The notes under the pieces: model-generated
Database searches by the model: none
What the model saw: only the letters and a program-made list of their open reading frames with translations
What the model was told of the DNA's origin: nothing
Translations under genes and position numbers: made by a program
Assembly (NCBI GenBank): GCA_033065855.1
Contig: JAVXUO010002407.1
Span: 248,001 to 312,000, forward strand
Source: Escallonia rubra
Lineage: Eukaryota; Streptophyta; Magnoliopsida; Escalloniales; Escalloniaceae
Direction: 5' to 3'
DNA: 64,000 nucleotides
Part shown: piece after piece, positions 1 to 11,790 of the stretch
Position numbering within the stretch: position 1 is the first letter of the stretch
How the letters are laid out: every line of letters begins with the position of its first letter

Positions 1-480
1 TTTAATTTATATCGTATGGTTTTTTAAAAAAATTATCGTGTTTAATGTTCACCACATTGTCACTAAAGGTCTCCAAAAATATCATTACTCTACTTATTAC
101 TAAAGATCATAATCAATAATGCCTATCGGTAAATTTACATCTTACGGTTCCTAAAACATTAGTCGCTAAAGGTTACTGGCAAAATATCATCTATGCAAAT
201 CGACTTACATATTGCGTAAGAAAATTGTTGCAAAAAGAACTTAAATAATTATTTAAAAACTTGTCGCTAAAGAAACAAACATGCTATAGTCTACCCTATA
301 ACAAGCCTTATTTATTGCAACTTATAATTATTTAAAAAAAGAATGTCGCTAAACGTCCTAAATGATACCGCTCACAACAACAACCATCGCAAAAGATCAT
401 CTAGTATCACTTACAAAAATTATCATCTAAGAAATTAATAATCAGCTAAATTTATTATAAGTGCAACCTTAGGTTTGGGG
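1..480. repeat. degenerate GTCGCTAAA-rich repeat, no gene
   Basis: AT-rich DNA with no credible coding frame. Variants of GTCGCTAAA or GTCACTAAA occur near 58, 165, 265 and 345. The same word fills the ends of the CACTA element at 21,206-24,517, so this may be a decayed sub-terminal region of a related element. The left side is cut by the window edge, so no terminus can be checked. Confidence 0.35.
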
Positions 481-589
481 TATTACATTGACTGTGTGCT
501 GTGAATGTTAACAAATGATAAAGTTAAGGATCTTGTAAAAGAATAATTTGTCTATAAGCCATATACCATAAGGTTATAAAAGTTAAATA

Positions 590-2376
590 TCAACATAAAT
601 AGTACGTAATTTTTCTTATTAAATCTCTTAAGTAATTTTCGTTATACAGGTAATCATTTGATATTAGAGAGCTTTGATATATAATATTGATATATAATAT
701 TGACAACAATGAGCTTCTTCAAGTTATTCTTGTTGATTCCAATGAGCTAATAAAATTCAGCAAATATCCTTATGTTAAGCTAACAATTATAGAGTGGAGA
801 TTAGTTCATATAATTGTTATTGAAAGCACACAACAATGATCACTCATAGTTATAATCAACTCTATTATTGTCAAAATTAAGTTTCAAAGCTTATAGTTAG
901 TCTAATATCTACTAATTGGTCTAGACGTTCATGTAAACTTAATCAAGTACAAAAATAATAAATGTTTATTGGTTATTACGATCCTATTAAAAATTAACTG
1001 TTAGTCTATAGTCGATTACGAAAATCTTTATAAAATTACTTAACAAAAATGCATTTTAAAGGATATATTTTCTCATATACACTAAGAGTATATGAAGCTT
1101 ATCATTTCTTTTTTCCAAATCTCATATTTGATTTGTTTTCTAAATCCTTATATATGGGATATAATCAGTTTGGTAGTCGTGAGGTCTTATTTAAAATTGC
1201 TAACTTATAATTCATTTATTAAATCTATATATCATAATATTCATATTTTATGATGAGTACTTTATGTATATTACGTATATATCTATAAATATAAACAAAG
1301 ATAGTACTTTTAACTCAATTAGAACGTCATTTTTTTCCTTCTAAATATAATATGTTATTTTCCTTTTCTCGATATATGAATTTTTATATTCACATTAAAG
1401 AATGGTTTTAAGAATAAAATATTCAAAATTAAGTCATAATAAGTTAGTTTATTGATTAAGTTGAGTTCTGAAATGTTTGGAATTAATTTTTAAAGTATAC
1501 AACCCTCATTATTCTTGTGATATTAATCAAATTAAAAAATAAGGTATCTATCAAAATTCAAATCAATTGTTAGATTTTTTTTTTTCTAAGTCCCATAAGT
1601 TGTTTAATCTCAATTGTAGCATTAATTTTTTCTTCTAAATCAAAAGTATTATTTTCGTTTTTTATATGTATGGGTTTTTATATTCATATTAGAAAGTCGT
1701 TTTGAAGATAACATTGTCAATATTAAATCCTAAGAAATTGGTATAATGATTAGGTTGAGTTTTAAAATAATTATACATAGGGCTTACAGAAAATCCTCAT
1801 CACTCCTGCATAATTAATTAGCTAAAAAAATAATTATTAGATCACCTTTTATTCCAAAACTCATAAGTTATTTTTGGGTCAACACATTTTAATTTTCATA
1901 TTAGAATACATTTTTAAGGACATAATTGTCAAAATGAATTCTTAATATATTAGTATATTGATTAGGTAGAGTTTTAGAATAATTAGAATTGGTTTTTATA
2001 TTAATTTTTCTTCTAAAATCGAAAAGATCATTTTCGTTTTTTATATAAATGAGTTTTTATATTCATAGTAGAGGATAGTTTTAAAGATATAATAGTCAAT
2101 ATTTAGTCTTAATAAGTTAGTATAATGATTATGTTGAGTCTTAGAATGATTAGAATTAATTTTTGAATTTTAAGGACATAATTGTCAAAAAGAAGTCTTA
2201 ATAGATTAATATATTGATTAGGTAGAGTTTTAAAATGATTAGAATTAGTTTTTAAATTAACATATAAGTTAATTAATCTTAAAATAAGGATATGATGACA
2301 TGTCATATAAAGAAGCGATGATGTGTTGCGCAAAAAAAGTTATCAATGTCTTTTTCGGTTCGCTTATTATATATTA
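590..2376 (-). mobile_element. Helitron-like element copy A, 5' part
   Basis: This stretch is similar over most of its length to the right part of the element at 29,303-32,938. Shared landmarks are the TTTTTCTTATTAAAT block and a common right edge that reads GCTTCGCTTATTATATA in the other copy. The right edge would be the 5' end of a minus-strand element. No helicase is encoded, so it would be non-autonomous. A canonical 5' TC is not visible, so the class rests on the hairpin-plus-CTAG termini of neighbouring copies. Confidence 0.45.
1380..2270 (-). repeat. degenerate ~90-bp tandem repeats inside Helitron-like copy A
   Basis: A unit containing ATAATTGTCAA, then AAGTCTTAATA, then TTAGTATATTGATTAGG recurs about every 90-100 bases with several mismatches, for example near 2,090 and 2,180. 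The same units appear at about 31,920-32,800. Small open frames here are AT-rich noise. Confidence 0.5.
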
Positions 2377-2405
2377 CTAGCCCAGTAACCCGAGCCAAGC
2401 TCGGG
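2377..2405 (-). repeat. Helitron-type 3' terminus: hairpin plus CTAG
   Basis: On the minus strand a 7-bp stem (CCCGAGC/GCTCGGG, 3-base loop, 2389-2405) lies about 8 bases before a terminal CTAG, followed by T. This is the classic Helitron 3' end (hairpin, then CTRR, inserted before T). The element would extend to the right. It abuts the 5' edge of copy A with almost no gap. Confidence 0.6.
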
Positions 2406-3048
2406 CCAGTCTATAAAATACAGCATATTATAAGGTTTTAAAAAGTGTATTAATTTATACCACATATCCTAAGACAAAAAATGCATTAACAGTATAAAAA
2501 GTATCATATTTGGCTACAAAGAACAAGCTTAGTACCTAAATTAGTCACGATTAACTTAAGTAAAATACGAAAGATGAATTCACTTGCATTACTCATAACT
2601 TCTGATTATTAAATAGCATTGTTTTTTTTAATTATTATTAGACTGCATGCAATAATTATGACTTATGTGCATATAGAAACATATGCACATATGGGTGTTT
2701 ACCTGTAATTTTGTTATATTCTAAGCTGAAAGACAAACAATATATAGTGACACATTTAAGCCACTAGATATTTTTCTTCTTTAAGCTTTTGTTTTAAGTT
2801 GTCAACTCGTGTTTCAAATATATATCGGCTTAGTACTTTTTTTTAATAAACGAGATAATTGCATAGATAATAAAAAGCGTTTACAGAGATTGTCATTACA
2901 GCGGCGCTAAAGAAGTCATGGCACAAGATGTCACGAGGCATACAAAAACAGATACAAAGGGAAAGCAACAAAAGTTACAAGTGACACCAAAATAGAAGTT
3001 TTGCAAAAGTGAGGGAACACAAAATATGATGTAGAGAGAGAGATCTCA

Positions 3049-6000
3049 TTATAGCACTGTCTCATGCACCCAGTCTTGATATACGAGAATAGGGGCATAA
3101 CATGCAAAACCTGCTAAAGATCTGGCCTCTTTTAGATGCAAATCTGTAGTCCTTTCAATGCTGCAGTAGTGAAGATTATTTATAATATAACAGGTGTCAT
3201 ATAGAATTGGTGTCACTTGAGCTGAGATATCTTCAGTGTCCGTTATCTGAGATTGGAGAGGCTTGGAATTAGTAAGAAGTTTAATATGAAATAAATTCCT
3301 ATTCTTCGCCCATTTTACCACAGTTAGAATTCCTTTAGCTAGTGCTGCCGTTTGATTTAAAGCTGGAGTGGAGATTGCAGCAGATCCACATCGCTTATAT
3401 AGATGATTTAAGCATGAAATTCCTATTCCGGCTTTCAAGAGTTTTCCGTTAAAACATATAGTCATGTACAGTAGGATATGAGTTTTTTGTCGGCAGGTGC
3501 ATCATATGTCACTGTCTGTAAAGCAAAGGGAATTGGAAGCTTCCGAAAGATAGGTTGAGCCGTTACTGCTTTGGAAGGTGTGATTTGGTTGTAGGCTTTA
3601 GTGATTGTTCGATGAAGATCTTGTATGCTTTGAGTTTTTGCAGAGGGTTTGAACTCAGTTTGACAGAATATAAGATGATTTTGATGCGTCCAGATACCCC
3701 AGAGGGTAGTAATGATAGACTGAGTGATGTGCATATATGAGCTTTTATGGAAAGCGTGTTCAAGCCATGCTATGAGCCATTCCCGAAAAGGGACCCAAAC
3801 TGAATCAGATCTGATACATACGGGGTCCTCCAAACCATATAGGACGAACCTTTGGGCATGATAAGAATAGATGATCGATTGTTTCTGGCTCATTGAGACA
3901 TATAGGGCAAGAATTAGACGGGGTAATATTAAAGCGATGGAGAGATGACTGGAGAGGTAACCGATCCCATAAGATTTGCCAAACAAGGAACTTCATTTTG
4001 TGAGGTACTGGGAGAGACCAGACAGCCTTCCAAAATTTTGTTTCCGGAGAAGGAAGAGTGGATATGTGGCCCATACTTCGTAAGTGATTTGTTTTTTGCC
4101 GAAAGATCAGAGAATATGCTGATTTGACTGAGTAAGATCCAGAAGATATGTGGTTCCATAGCTGCTGATCTTCAAGAGGATGTTGCGAGATATGTATAGT
4201 AGAGATTTTGTGTACAAGTTCAAGGCAGAATAATTGATCGAGAAGGTTCCCATCCCATTCACCATCTTTTATGCGGTTGCTGACAGTGCCCGTAGAAAGA
4301 GAGGAATCAGAACCTAGGTAGGAAGGACGGATGTCACAATTGGGAATCCAATTGTCCTGCCAAATTAATATTTGTGAACCTGTACCTACTTGCCAATGTA
4401 AACCACTTTGAAGGATTTTTCAACCAGCTACAATGCTTCGCCATCCCCACGTGAAATTACCTATGTCGGGGCTGGATAAGAAATTTGTTCTAGTACAATA
4501 CTTTCCTAGGATTACTCAAGGAAGAAGACTGTCAGAGTCCATCCAAAGTCTCCAACTGGTTTTGGCAAGGAGAGCTAGGTTAAAGAGATTGGTGTCTTTA
4601 AAATCAAGACCCCCTTGAGCCTTAGGAGGGCAAACAGTGTGCCAATTTAGCTAATGAATTCCTTTCTTATTTTCATCTCCCGGCCACCAAAATTGACCCA
4701 TGATCGCATTGATTGCTGTACAAACATATTTAGGGAAGAGAGATACCTACATATGATATACGAGAAGTGAAGATAAAACAAAGTTAATGAGGGTAGCTCG
4801 TCCTGCTTTGTTAAGTAAATAGCTTTTCCAGCCTGCACATCGACTTTGAATCTTCCCGATGAGCTCTTTGAAGAAGATTTTCCGATTGCTGACAATGTCT
4901 AAAGTGCTTCCAAGATATTTGCCAAAAGAATTGGACGTTGGGAGCCCAAAATCTGAGTGAATAAAGCTGCCTCCTCACTTGATGCATTAGTGCTAAGAGT
5001 AAGCGAGGATTTACTAAGGTTGATTTGCTGTCCAGATTCTTTACAATACCGCTGAAGGATGAAATTGAGATGCTGAGAGGAGGTAATAGTGAATTTTGTA
5101 AATAACATAGCGTCGTCTGCGAAAAAGAGATGATTTATCGGTGGGCTGCGAATGCCGGCTTTAAGCCCTGAAATTAGGCCAGATCCTTGAGCCTTTGTTA
5201 GAGATACAGATAAAACCTCAGCACACAGGATGAATAAATATGGTGAGAGAGGGTCGCCTTGCCTCAATCCACATGAGGGTTGGAATCTCTTAGATGGTGA
5301 ACCATTTAGTAAAATCTCGTAGGTGACACTAGTGACACAAACCATGATCAATCGAATAAACCGGGGTGGGAATTTTAGTTGATGCAGAACGGCTTCCAAA
5401 AAATTCCAATTCACCCGATCAAAAGCCTTACTCATGTCCATTTTTATGGCTCCGAGAATTGCTTAGTGTTTTTGGAGGTCCTAATTTTTTTGGTGAGCTC
5501 TTGAGCAATAAAAATATTGTCACAAATGTGTCTTCCACTTACGAAGGCGTTCTGCTGATCAGAGACGAGATGAGCAAGAAAAGGTTTGATGCGGTTTGCA
5601 AGGGTTTTTGCAATAATTTTATAAATGGTGTTATAAAGAGAGATTGGTCGAAAGTCACTCGGAGTTAAGGGGTTTGCACATTTGGGAATGAGCACAATGT
5701 AGGATTTGTTGATGACCTGGAGTAAATGTCCCGAAAGAAGAAAGGACAGAACCGCAGAGGTAATCGGTCTATCAAGAAATTCCCAACAATGTTGATAAAC
5801 AATTGCTGGAATTCCATCAGGTACAGGGGCTTTAACGGGCTTGATTTCAAAGAGGGATTGCTTAATCTCAAGGTTAGTGAAGGATCTTTCTAGGAGATTT
5901 ATCTGGTGGGGGAGAATGGAAGCTGATAAATCAAGCACCCCAGGAAAGTCAGGGTTATTTGGATCAGAAATAGGAGAAGGATTAAAAATCTTCTTGAAAT

Positions 6001-7197
6001 GAGAGAGGAGGCATTCAGAAATTGCTTCATGATCATGAAAGGTATTTCCCATCTCATCTGAGAGGGAAGAGATTTTATTATGGTTTCGTCGGATAATGGT
6101 TGACGTGTGAAAAAAACGAATATTCTTGTCCCCAAGTTGAAACCAACGGATATAAGATTTATGAGCCCAAAAAATTTCTTCGCAGTCAAGCAACCAGTCT
6201 AAAGTGCCTCTGAGGTTTTGTTCCATCATTTGTGCATCTAGATGGGGTAGCTAACTTTGAAAATGGAGAAGCTTACCTTTTGCTTCCTCAATTTGAACTC
6301 CCAGGTTTCCAAAACTTTGTTTGTTCCATTCTTTTAGAAGATGCATCATTCGACGTCCCCAAAAGGATAGCTTGTAAAGTGGTGAGCCATCACAGGCCGT
6401 TGACCAGGCTTCATGAATAATCTGTTTGCAAGGCGGGTGTTTAAGCCACATAGCTTCAAAGCGTTGAGAGTGGAAGAGGAATTTTTGAGGTGGTGAGGTA
6501 TCGAGCAAAAGCAGTGCGTGGTCCGAGGATTGAATACCAAGGTTTTTTAGAAGGGCATTCGGGAATAATGATAACCAAGGGCCTTGAGCAACACAACGGT
6601 CCAATCTTTCATACGTGCAAGCTGCACCTTCTCTATTATTTGTCCAAGTAAAGGGAGGGCCCACCCAGTTAATATCCGTCAAGTGGTTAAGATTTAGGAA
6701 ATCTGAGAGAAGATTCTGTCCAGGGATACAGGCGAAATTTGCTCCAGACTTGTCTGAATACGTTAAAACCTTATTGAAGTCCCCAATGAGCATTAGGGGA
6801 GTATCTACTGATTAGAGAATATCAGAGAGTCGCTGCCAAGTGCGCTTTCGCTTGGATAGGTTGGGATGCCCATAAATAAATCCGGCAGTCCATAAAACCC
6901 CGGATGGGTTGGTAAAGGTAACTAGAATGAGGTTCTTATCCTGATAAACCAAAGAGCCGGTAATATCCTCGGTCCAACCAATCCAAAGGCCTCCTTTTGT
7001 TCCAAAAACTCCAGAAGGGTCAATCCCATTCACATGAGTGAATCCCAACTTTCGAAAATTTGTAGATATAGCTGAGACCTTTAGCTTTGTTTCTTGCAAA
7101 AAAATGCATTCGGCCTATTGGCACGGGTCAATTTGAGTGCTGCTCGAACTATGCAGGCTTGACCGAGCCCGTGGCAGTTCCAGCAGAGAAGCTTCAT
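3049..7197 (-). pseudogene. LINE ORF2: endonuclease / reverse transcriptase / RNase H remnant
   Basis: In its intact form this polyprotein nicks target DNA and reverse-transcribes the element RNA. An apurinic-type endonuclease covers about 7,197-6,251 (MKLLCWNCHG start, then a GDFN motif and a late SSDH motif). The reverse transcriptase covers about 6,229-4,899, with the catalytic FADD box and the block MDMSKAFDRVNW. A zinc-binding RVT domain lies near 4,074-3,805 (cysteines in CPICLNEPETIDHLFLSCP). An RNase H remnant lies at 3,465-3,049. Disruptions include a one-base loss in the T run near 7,095, in-frame stops near 6,812 and 6,251, a frameshift near 5,445, and worse decay after 4,899. The start codon overlaps the ORF1 stop by ATGA. 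Confidence 0.85.
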
Positions 7198-9290
7198 TGA
7201 CGGAGAAGGGGTTGCGAAGGGGCACCACCCGAAACCCTGAGTAGAGCTGAATTTGTAAAGGAAGAGTGGTCCTTGAAGAAGGGATTATCACGGATACCAA
7301 GGCTCCGCTTCTTGGAGATACATACGTCCAGAAGCCTTGGAGTAAAAAACAAGTCTAAAGTTGTCCGCTCCTCATAACCAGCCGGATTCGCAAACAAGGT
7401 ATGAGATGCAACTAGTTTCCACTTTTTCAGTTTGGTTTGATAAGGGAAATAAGAGGCTGGTTTAGAAGGTGAGTCCAAAGAGGTGTCTAGGGATGAATGT
7501 TTCAGTCGTTTATGTAAATGGAGATTACAGGTAACTAGCATAACAGAGGAAATATCTATCAAGCAGAAATATGGATAACGGTAATTTTCAGAGTTAGGGG
7601 GAGGGTCACCTGGCGGATTTAGAGGGTTTGCCAGGATGAGTTGCTTAAGTTTTTTCCTCCCTTGTTCATCTGCCTCGTCATTTACAGTAGTGGCACCCTT
7701 TTTCTCCATGTTTGAGCAGCTTTTTGGCTTGTCCAGGGTAGCCACGGTGAGTGAGAGATCAGCTAATGGGTCTTCCATATGATCAGAATCGTCACTGGAG
7801 ATTTCAAATTCAGAAGCAGTGAATATTTTCCCCAGGAAAAGACTGGATTGGTGTTGAGAGTGTCCCTTGAGAATTGCCTGCCAATAAGGATCACTAGCCA
7901 TGAAATGCGGTGGGAGGGATTTGGGTGAGTAAGGAGAGTCAGGTGAGGTAGAGAGATTTAGAACTAAATCTTGATGGCTTCGTATAATGTTCTGGGACAA
8001 GGCTTGGGGTGACGGATCAAAAGGTGAGTGAGTGTGGTGTTTGAGAGCTGGGTTCTGAGTGGTGTTGTGGAGCAGGTTGTCCGAGGGGGAAGTATGGGAG
8101 AGTGATGTTGCAAGTGACGTGATTTGGCTGTTTATTCCAGCCGAGTAGGATGCCATGAGTGTCATGGAGGGGCTGATATTTCTGGCCGAGAATTGCTGGG
8201 AAAAGGAAAAGGAGTGTGAGGTTGGATAGAGTTGGGTTTGGGAGGGAATGATGCTGTTTTTGCCGGCCAGGTGTGACTCCATGAGAGACATGGTGGGGCT
8301 GGTATTTCTGGCCGAGAATTGCTGGGAAAAGGAAAAGGAGTGTGAGGTTGGATAGAGTTGGGTTTGGGAGGGAATGATGCTGTTTTTGCCGGCCAGGTGT
8401 GACTCCATGAGAGACATGGTGGGGCTGGTATTTTCGACAGAAAGTTGCTGAGTAGAGGAAGAGGAAGGTGAGAAAGGATGGAGTGGGGCTTGGGAGTTGG
8501 GAATGGGCCATGAGGGATGTTGATCATTTAGAGTGGATATGGGCCAGGGATTTGTAAAGAGATGGTGATTTATGGGATAGGCTAGAAGTGAAAGCCCAAA
8601 GTTGGATAGCCCCAGTATGAATTTTGCCATATTAATTGGGGGGTTGGGGTGAGGTGGTGGGCTAGCCCACGCTATAAGAGCTTGGTCCTGATTTTTATTG
8701 TAAGGAGCAGTGAGGTCAAAGGCTATAGAGGAGCCCACATCATGCTGAGAAGAGATGGGTAATTTCTGTGGGTTTGCTGAAGATATTGTATGAGATATGG
8801 GATAGATTTGGGGGCAAGTGGTTGAGATCAGAGAAGATTCAGCTTGTGTATCGGCAATCATTACGTTCATTTCAAAATTTGTGTCAGAGAGTTTGGTCGG
8901 GAAAATCTTTGGTAAGATCGAGTTATCTGACGTGGCCATCGGCGAACCTAGGCTTGGTTGCGGCAAGGTGGTACCGACGGCGAGTTGATAATCAACATGC
9001 GCCAGTGAATTGCCGTCGACATTTTCTTCCGGTGAAAATTTTTCATTTTCCGGTTGCAGAATGTCGAAAATTTCCGGAGATGTTTCATTTGAGGTGAAAT
9101 TGGAATTTTCATATAGAACTAGGAGATTTGCACCAATGGGATTGGACATAGCTGGGAATTGTTCAGGCTCTATTTCTTCATGGCTTGGTGATGTGCCGTC
9201 ATGAGATTGTACATTCAGGTTCGGTAGAATTTCAATGTCATCAACTGGGGTATTGATATCAGCTGGGTTGTGGTCATTTTCAGGTTGTGG
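7194..9290 (-). pseudogene. LINE ORF1-like protein, C-terminal part
   Basis: The frame is open from the inverted repeat at 9,290 to the stop at 7,194. The first ATG inside is at 9,149 and gives 651 residues, but the frame continues upstream, so the start is missing. The protein is rich in Ser, Pro, Thr and Asn and looks disordered. It resembles the linker found before the endonuclease in plant L1 elements. I see neither a DUF4283-type RNA-binding domain nor a zinc knuckle, which would lie in the lost N-terminal part. A 42-residue segment is duplicated in tandem. Although the element is old, this frame has no stop. Confidence 0.6.
8170..8430 (-). repeat. 126-bp tandem duplication in LINE ORF1
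   Basis: Two adjacent copies of a 126-bp unit are nearly identical. The word TCTGGCCGAGAATTGCTGGG starts at 8,181 and again at 8,307. The unit is 42 codons, so the reading frame is kept. Weaker third copies flank the pair. Confidence 0.9.
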
Positions 9291-9377
9291 TAGCTCTATA
9301 TGGTACCAGCATGACTAACCAAAAGAGGAAACTATTTTAGAGTAGTAGAATAGTCATGCTGGTACCATATAGAGCTA
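9291..9377. repeat. perfect 27-bp inverted repeat (fold-back) at LINE 5' edge
   Basis: Arms 9,291-9,317 and 9,351-9,377 are exact reverse complements with a 33-base loop. Each arm contains ATGGTACCAGCATGACTA or its complement. The left arm continues the LINE ORF1 frame, so the right arm looks like an inverted copy of the LINE edge. Confidence 0.95.
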
Positions 9378-10590
9378 AATAGAATACGATTGTAATTGTA
9401 ATTAAAATATGGCGACCCTATCAAGTATTCCTTTATGTTCATGAGGTTATTAAGTAAAAATTTAAAAGGAATAATTAAAGTTTAATTTCAAATTTAACAG
9501 GACTTATGTATGCAACTTATCACTTTCAAATAAGTTATTACTTTTTGTAAAAATAAATATAATAGAACGACCATATAATATCCAATATTTTCATGTATAT
9601 GTTTTTCTGTAATTCATGTAGGATGCTAGTAATGAGAATATTCAATTGATGAACATGTTGTATCCTTATTTTTGGAGTGTTGAAATTCTTTTCCATATCT
9701 TTTATGACTATTATTTATCGCTAAGTTATAATTTCTATATCTACTAAATGCATTCAATGGTATTTTCTCATAAACTACACTTGTTTTATCGCAACATAAT
9801 ATAACATTTATATACTAAAATATGTTATGTTATAGCTATAACTATAATGAGTTTGCAAAGGATAACAAATATCATTATACATTAGGCTAATATTATAAAG
9901 CGATTAACCAACCATTTGCTAATGAACTTCCACATTGGTCACCACTCATAGTTGTAATCAATTCTATCATATTTAGAATTAAGTTTTAATACTTATAACT
10001 TGTCTAAAATTTACCAATTAGTCTTATTTTTCATGAAAATTTGAATAAGTATAACTGAAAAAGTCTTTTCATTGATGGTAAGTGCCCTATATAAAAACGA
10101 ATTGGTTAATCATTAGTTTTGCAGAGTTAGACGGATATACTTATTAAGAATTATTTGATTTAATTGTACCTCTTTTTTTAATGCATATGTGATTTGTTTT
10201 CAAAATCTCATATAAACGATATAGCTACTTATTGATCATGCGGTCATACCAAAGCAAAAAATTATCCTAAATTGATTATTGATCTTTTAAATTTCTAGGT
10301 AATTTTTACAGTGATTATGTTTTTCTATAAATACATAGATATTTATTAAATTAAAAGAAACTTAACGGTAACATAAATTTTTCTGCTAAATCTTATATGT
10401 TATTATTGTTTTCTAGATATAAGATTTTTTATTTTTCTATCAGAGAATTAGTTTTACGGACATGATTGACAAAATTAAATCCTAATAAATTAGTACATTT
10501 AGAGCTTTAGAATTAAATTCCACATTATATAAGGCTTCATAATATATCCCTCATAAAGTTTTTGCAAAATTAAAGAAACTTAAAAATAAT

Positions 10591-11760
10591 AATATTTGCA
10601 TACCTTAAATGATCTTATACATTCTGAAATCTTTGAAGTGTCTTCCTTAACTTTGTAGTTTAAGGTTTTAGCAGAATCCTTTTGATTCTTGGTCGAAATT
10701 CAGTTTGAAAATTATTGGTCAGTGCTTTCTATTTTTGACACTATAAATCAACCTATTCAATTTGGTCTATCTCCTTAATTTCTCATTGATTATTAATGAT
10801 TCTAGACATTATGGAACCCTTAAAGAGTCCTCTTTAACTTTCTAGTTTAAAGTTTTAGCAGAACCTTTTTGGTTCTTATTCAAAATTGAGTTTGAAAGTT
10901 ATTGGTCAGTACAAAAGTTGTTGTTTTAACATTGCAAGTCAGCCCACTTTGAGTTGCTTTCTCTTATTCGTTTCTTATCGGTATTTCATAGTCTTAGACG
11001 TTATGAAGACTGTGACAAGTCCTCCGTAACTTGTATATTTTGAGTTTTTTCTTATGATCTGTATATCTCTTTCGTGAAGTTGCCTTTGAATCAAATTGTT
11101 CTCTATAGAATCATGTGAACGAGAATGAGTTTGTCGATTTCAGTTTCTTTGTGGTTATTAGACTTATTGGATATATGTTTCTATATTCTGGAGAGCCATA
11201 TCACGGTGTACGTGACTTATATATTTCTGACTTACCCACGTAGATTGGAATGTAGACTACCTCAGCGAGATGCGTTAGAGATCATGCTCTTAAATTTTGA
11301 ACCTTATCTCACATGTCAGTGATGTCACATGTGATAGATTTCTGAATGGCTCCCCTGGTTTCATTATTGCACTAATTGAATATTTGAAATTTGATCTATT
11401 TGAAGAGGTTTTCGAACTTATCTGAAGTATTATTGAATTTATTGGAGTCTTTTTGAAATATAAATTATTGTTAACTGAAGTAGTGGAACCATTTCCTACT
11501 TTATTTTGTATTGTTTTGAATACATCGAAACCTTTTGACTCACTGCAAATGTAGTAATCTTTGAAAATTCATTACTTTGACATTATATTATCCGCAGGTA
11601 CAAGCTATGTGATCTTGTTGCTAATTTGATTTTTGAATTATAAGTTAGTGTATTAGTTTTTGTACTCGCCATGCACCTTGGTATCGTATTTTGTCAACTT
11701 TAAATAATGTTATTGATATATCGTGCTTTATTTTTCTAAAAAATAAAAATCAAAACTAAT
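10591..11760. other. AT-rich intergenic DNA with degenerate ~187-bp tandem repeats
   Basis: A unit containing TTAACTTTGTAGTTTAA, then CAGAATCCTTTT, then ATTGGTCAGT starts near 10,647, recurs near 10,834 and weakly near 11,026, giving a period of about 187-192 bases. A 65-codon frame at 11,125-11,322 matches no known protein. I recognise no gene. Confidence 0.5.
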
Positions 11761-11790
11761 TAATGTGGTTTTTGTTTTGAAAAAAAAAAG

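Larger units (their letters stand above)
2837..9291 (-). mobile_element. L1-type LINE retrotransposon, nearly full length, broken
   Basis: Reading right to left on the minus strand it contains an ORF1-like region, an endonuclease, a reverse transcriptase, a zinc-binding domain and an RNase H, the order of plant L1 (LIN) elements. An 8-base A tail (T run 2,837-2,844) marks the probable 3' end. The 5' end is truncated inside ORF1 at a perfect inverted repeat (9,291-9,377). Several stops and frameshifts make it non-functional. No clear target-site duplication was found. Confidence 0.85.
2377..10590 (-). mobile_element. Helitron-like element copy B, split by a LINE
   Basis: The left part (2,377-2,836) begins with the hairpin/CTAG terminus. 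The right part (about 9,378-10,590) resembles copy A, for example a block around TCACTCATAGTTATAATCAA near 840 and 9,940. The LINE at 2,837-9,291 sits between them, so the simplest reading is a LINE inserted into a Helitron. The right end is not defined. No transposition protein is encoded. Confidence 0.4.
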
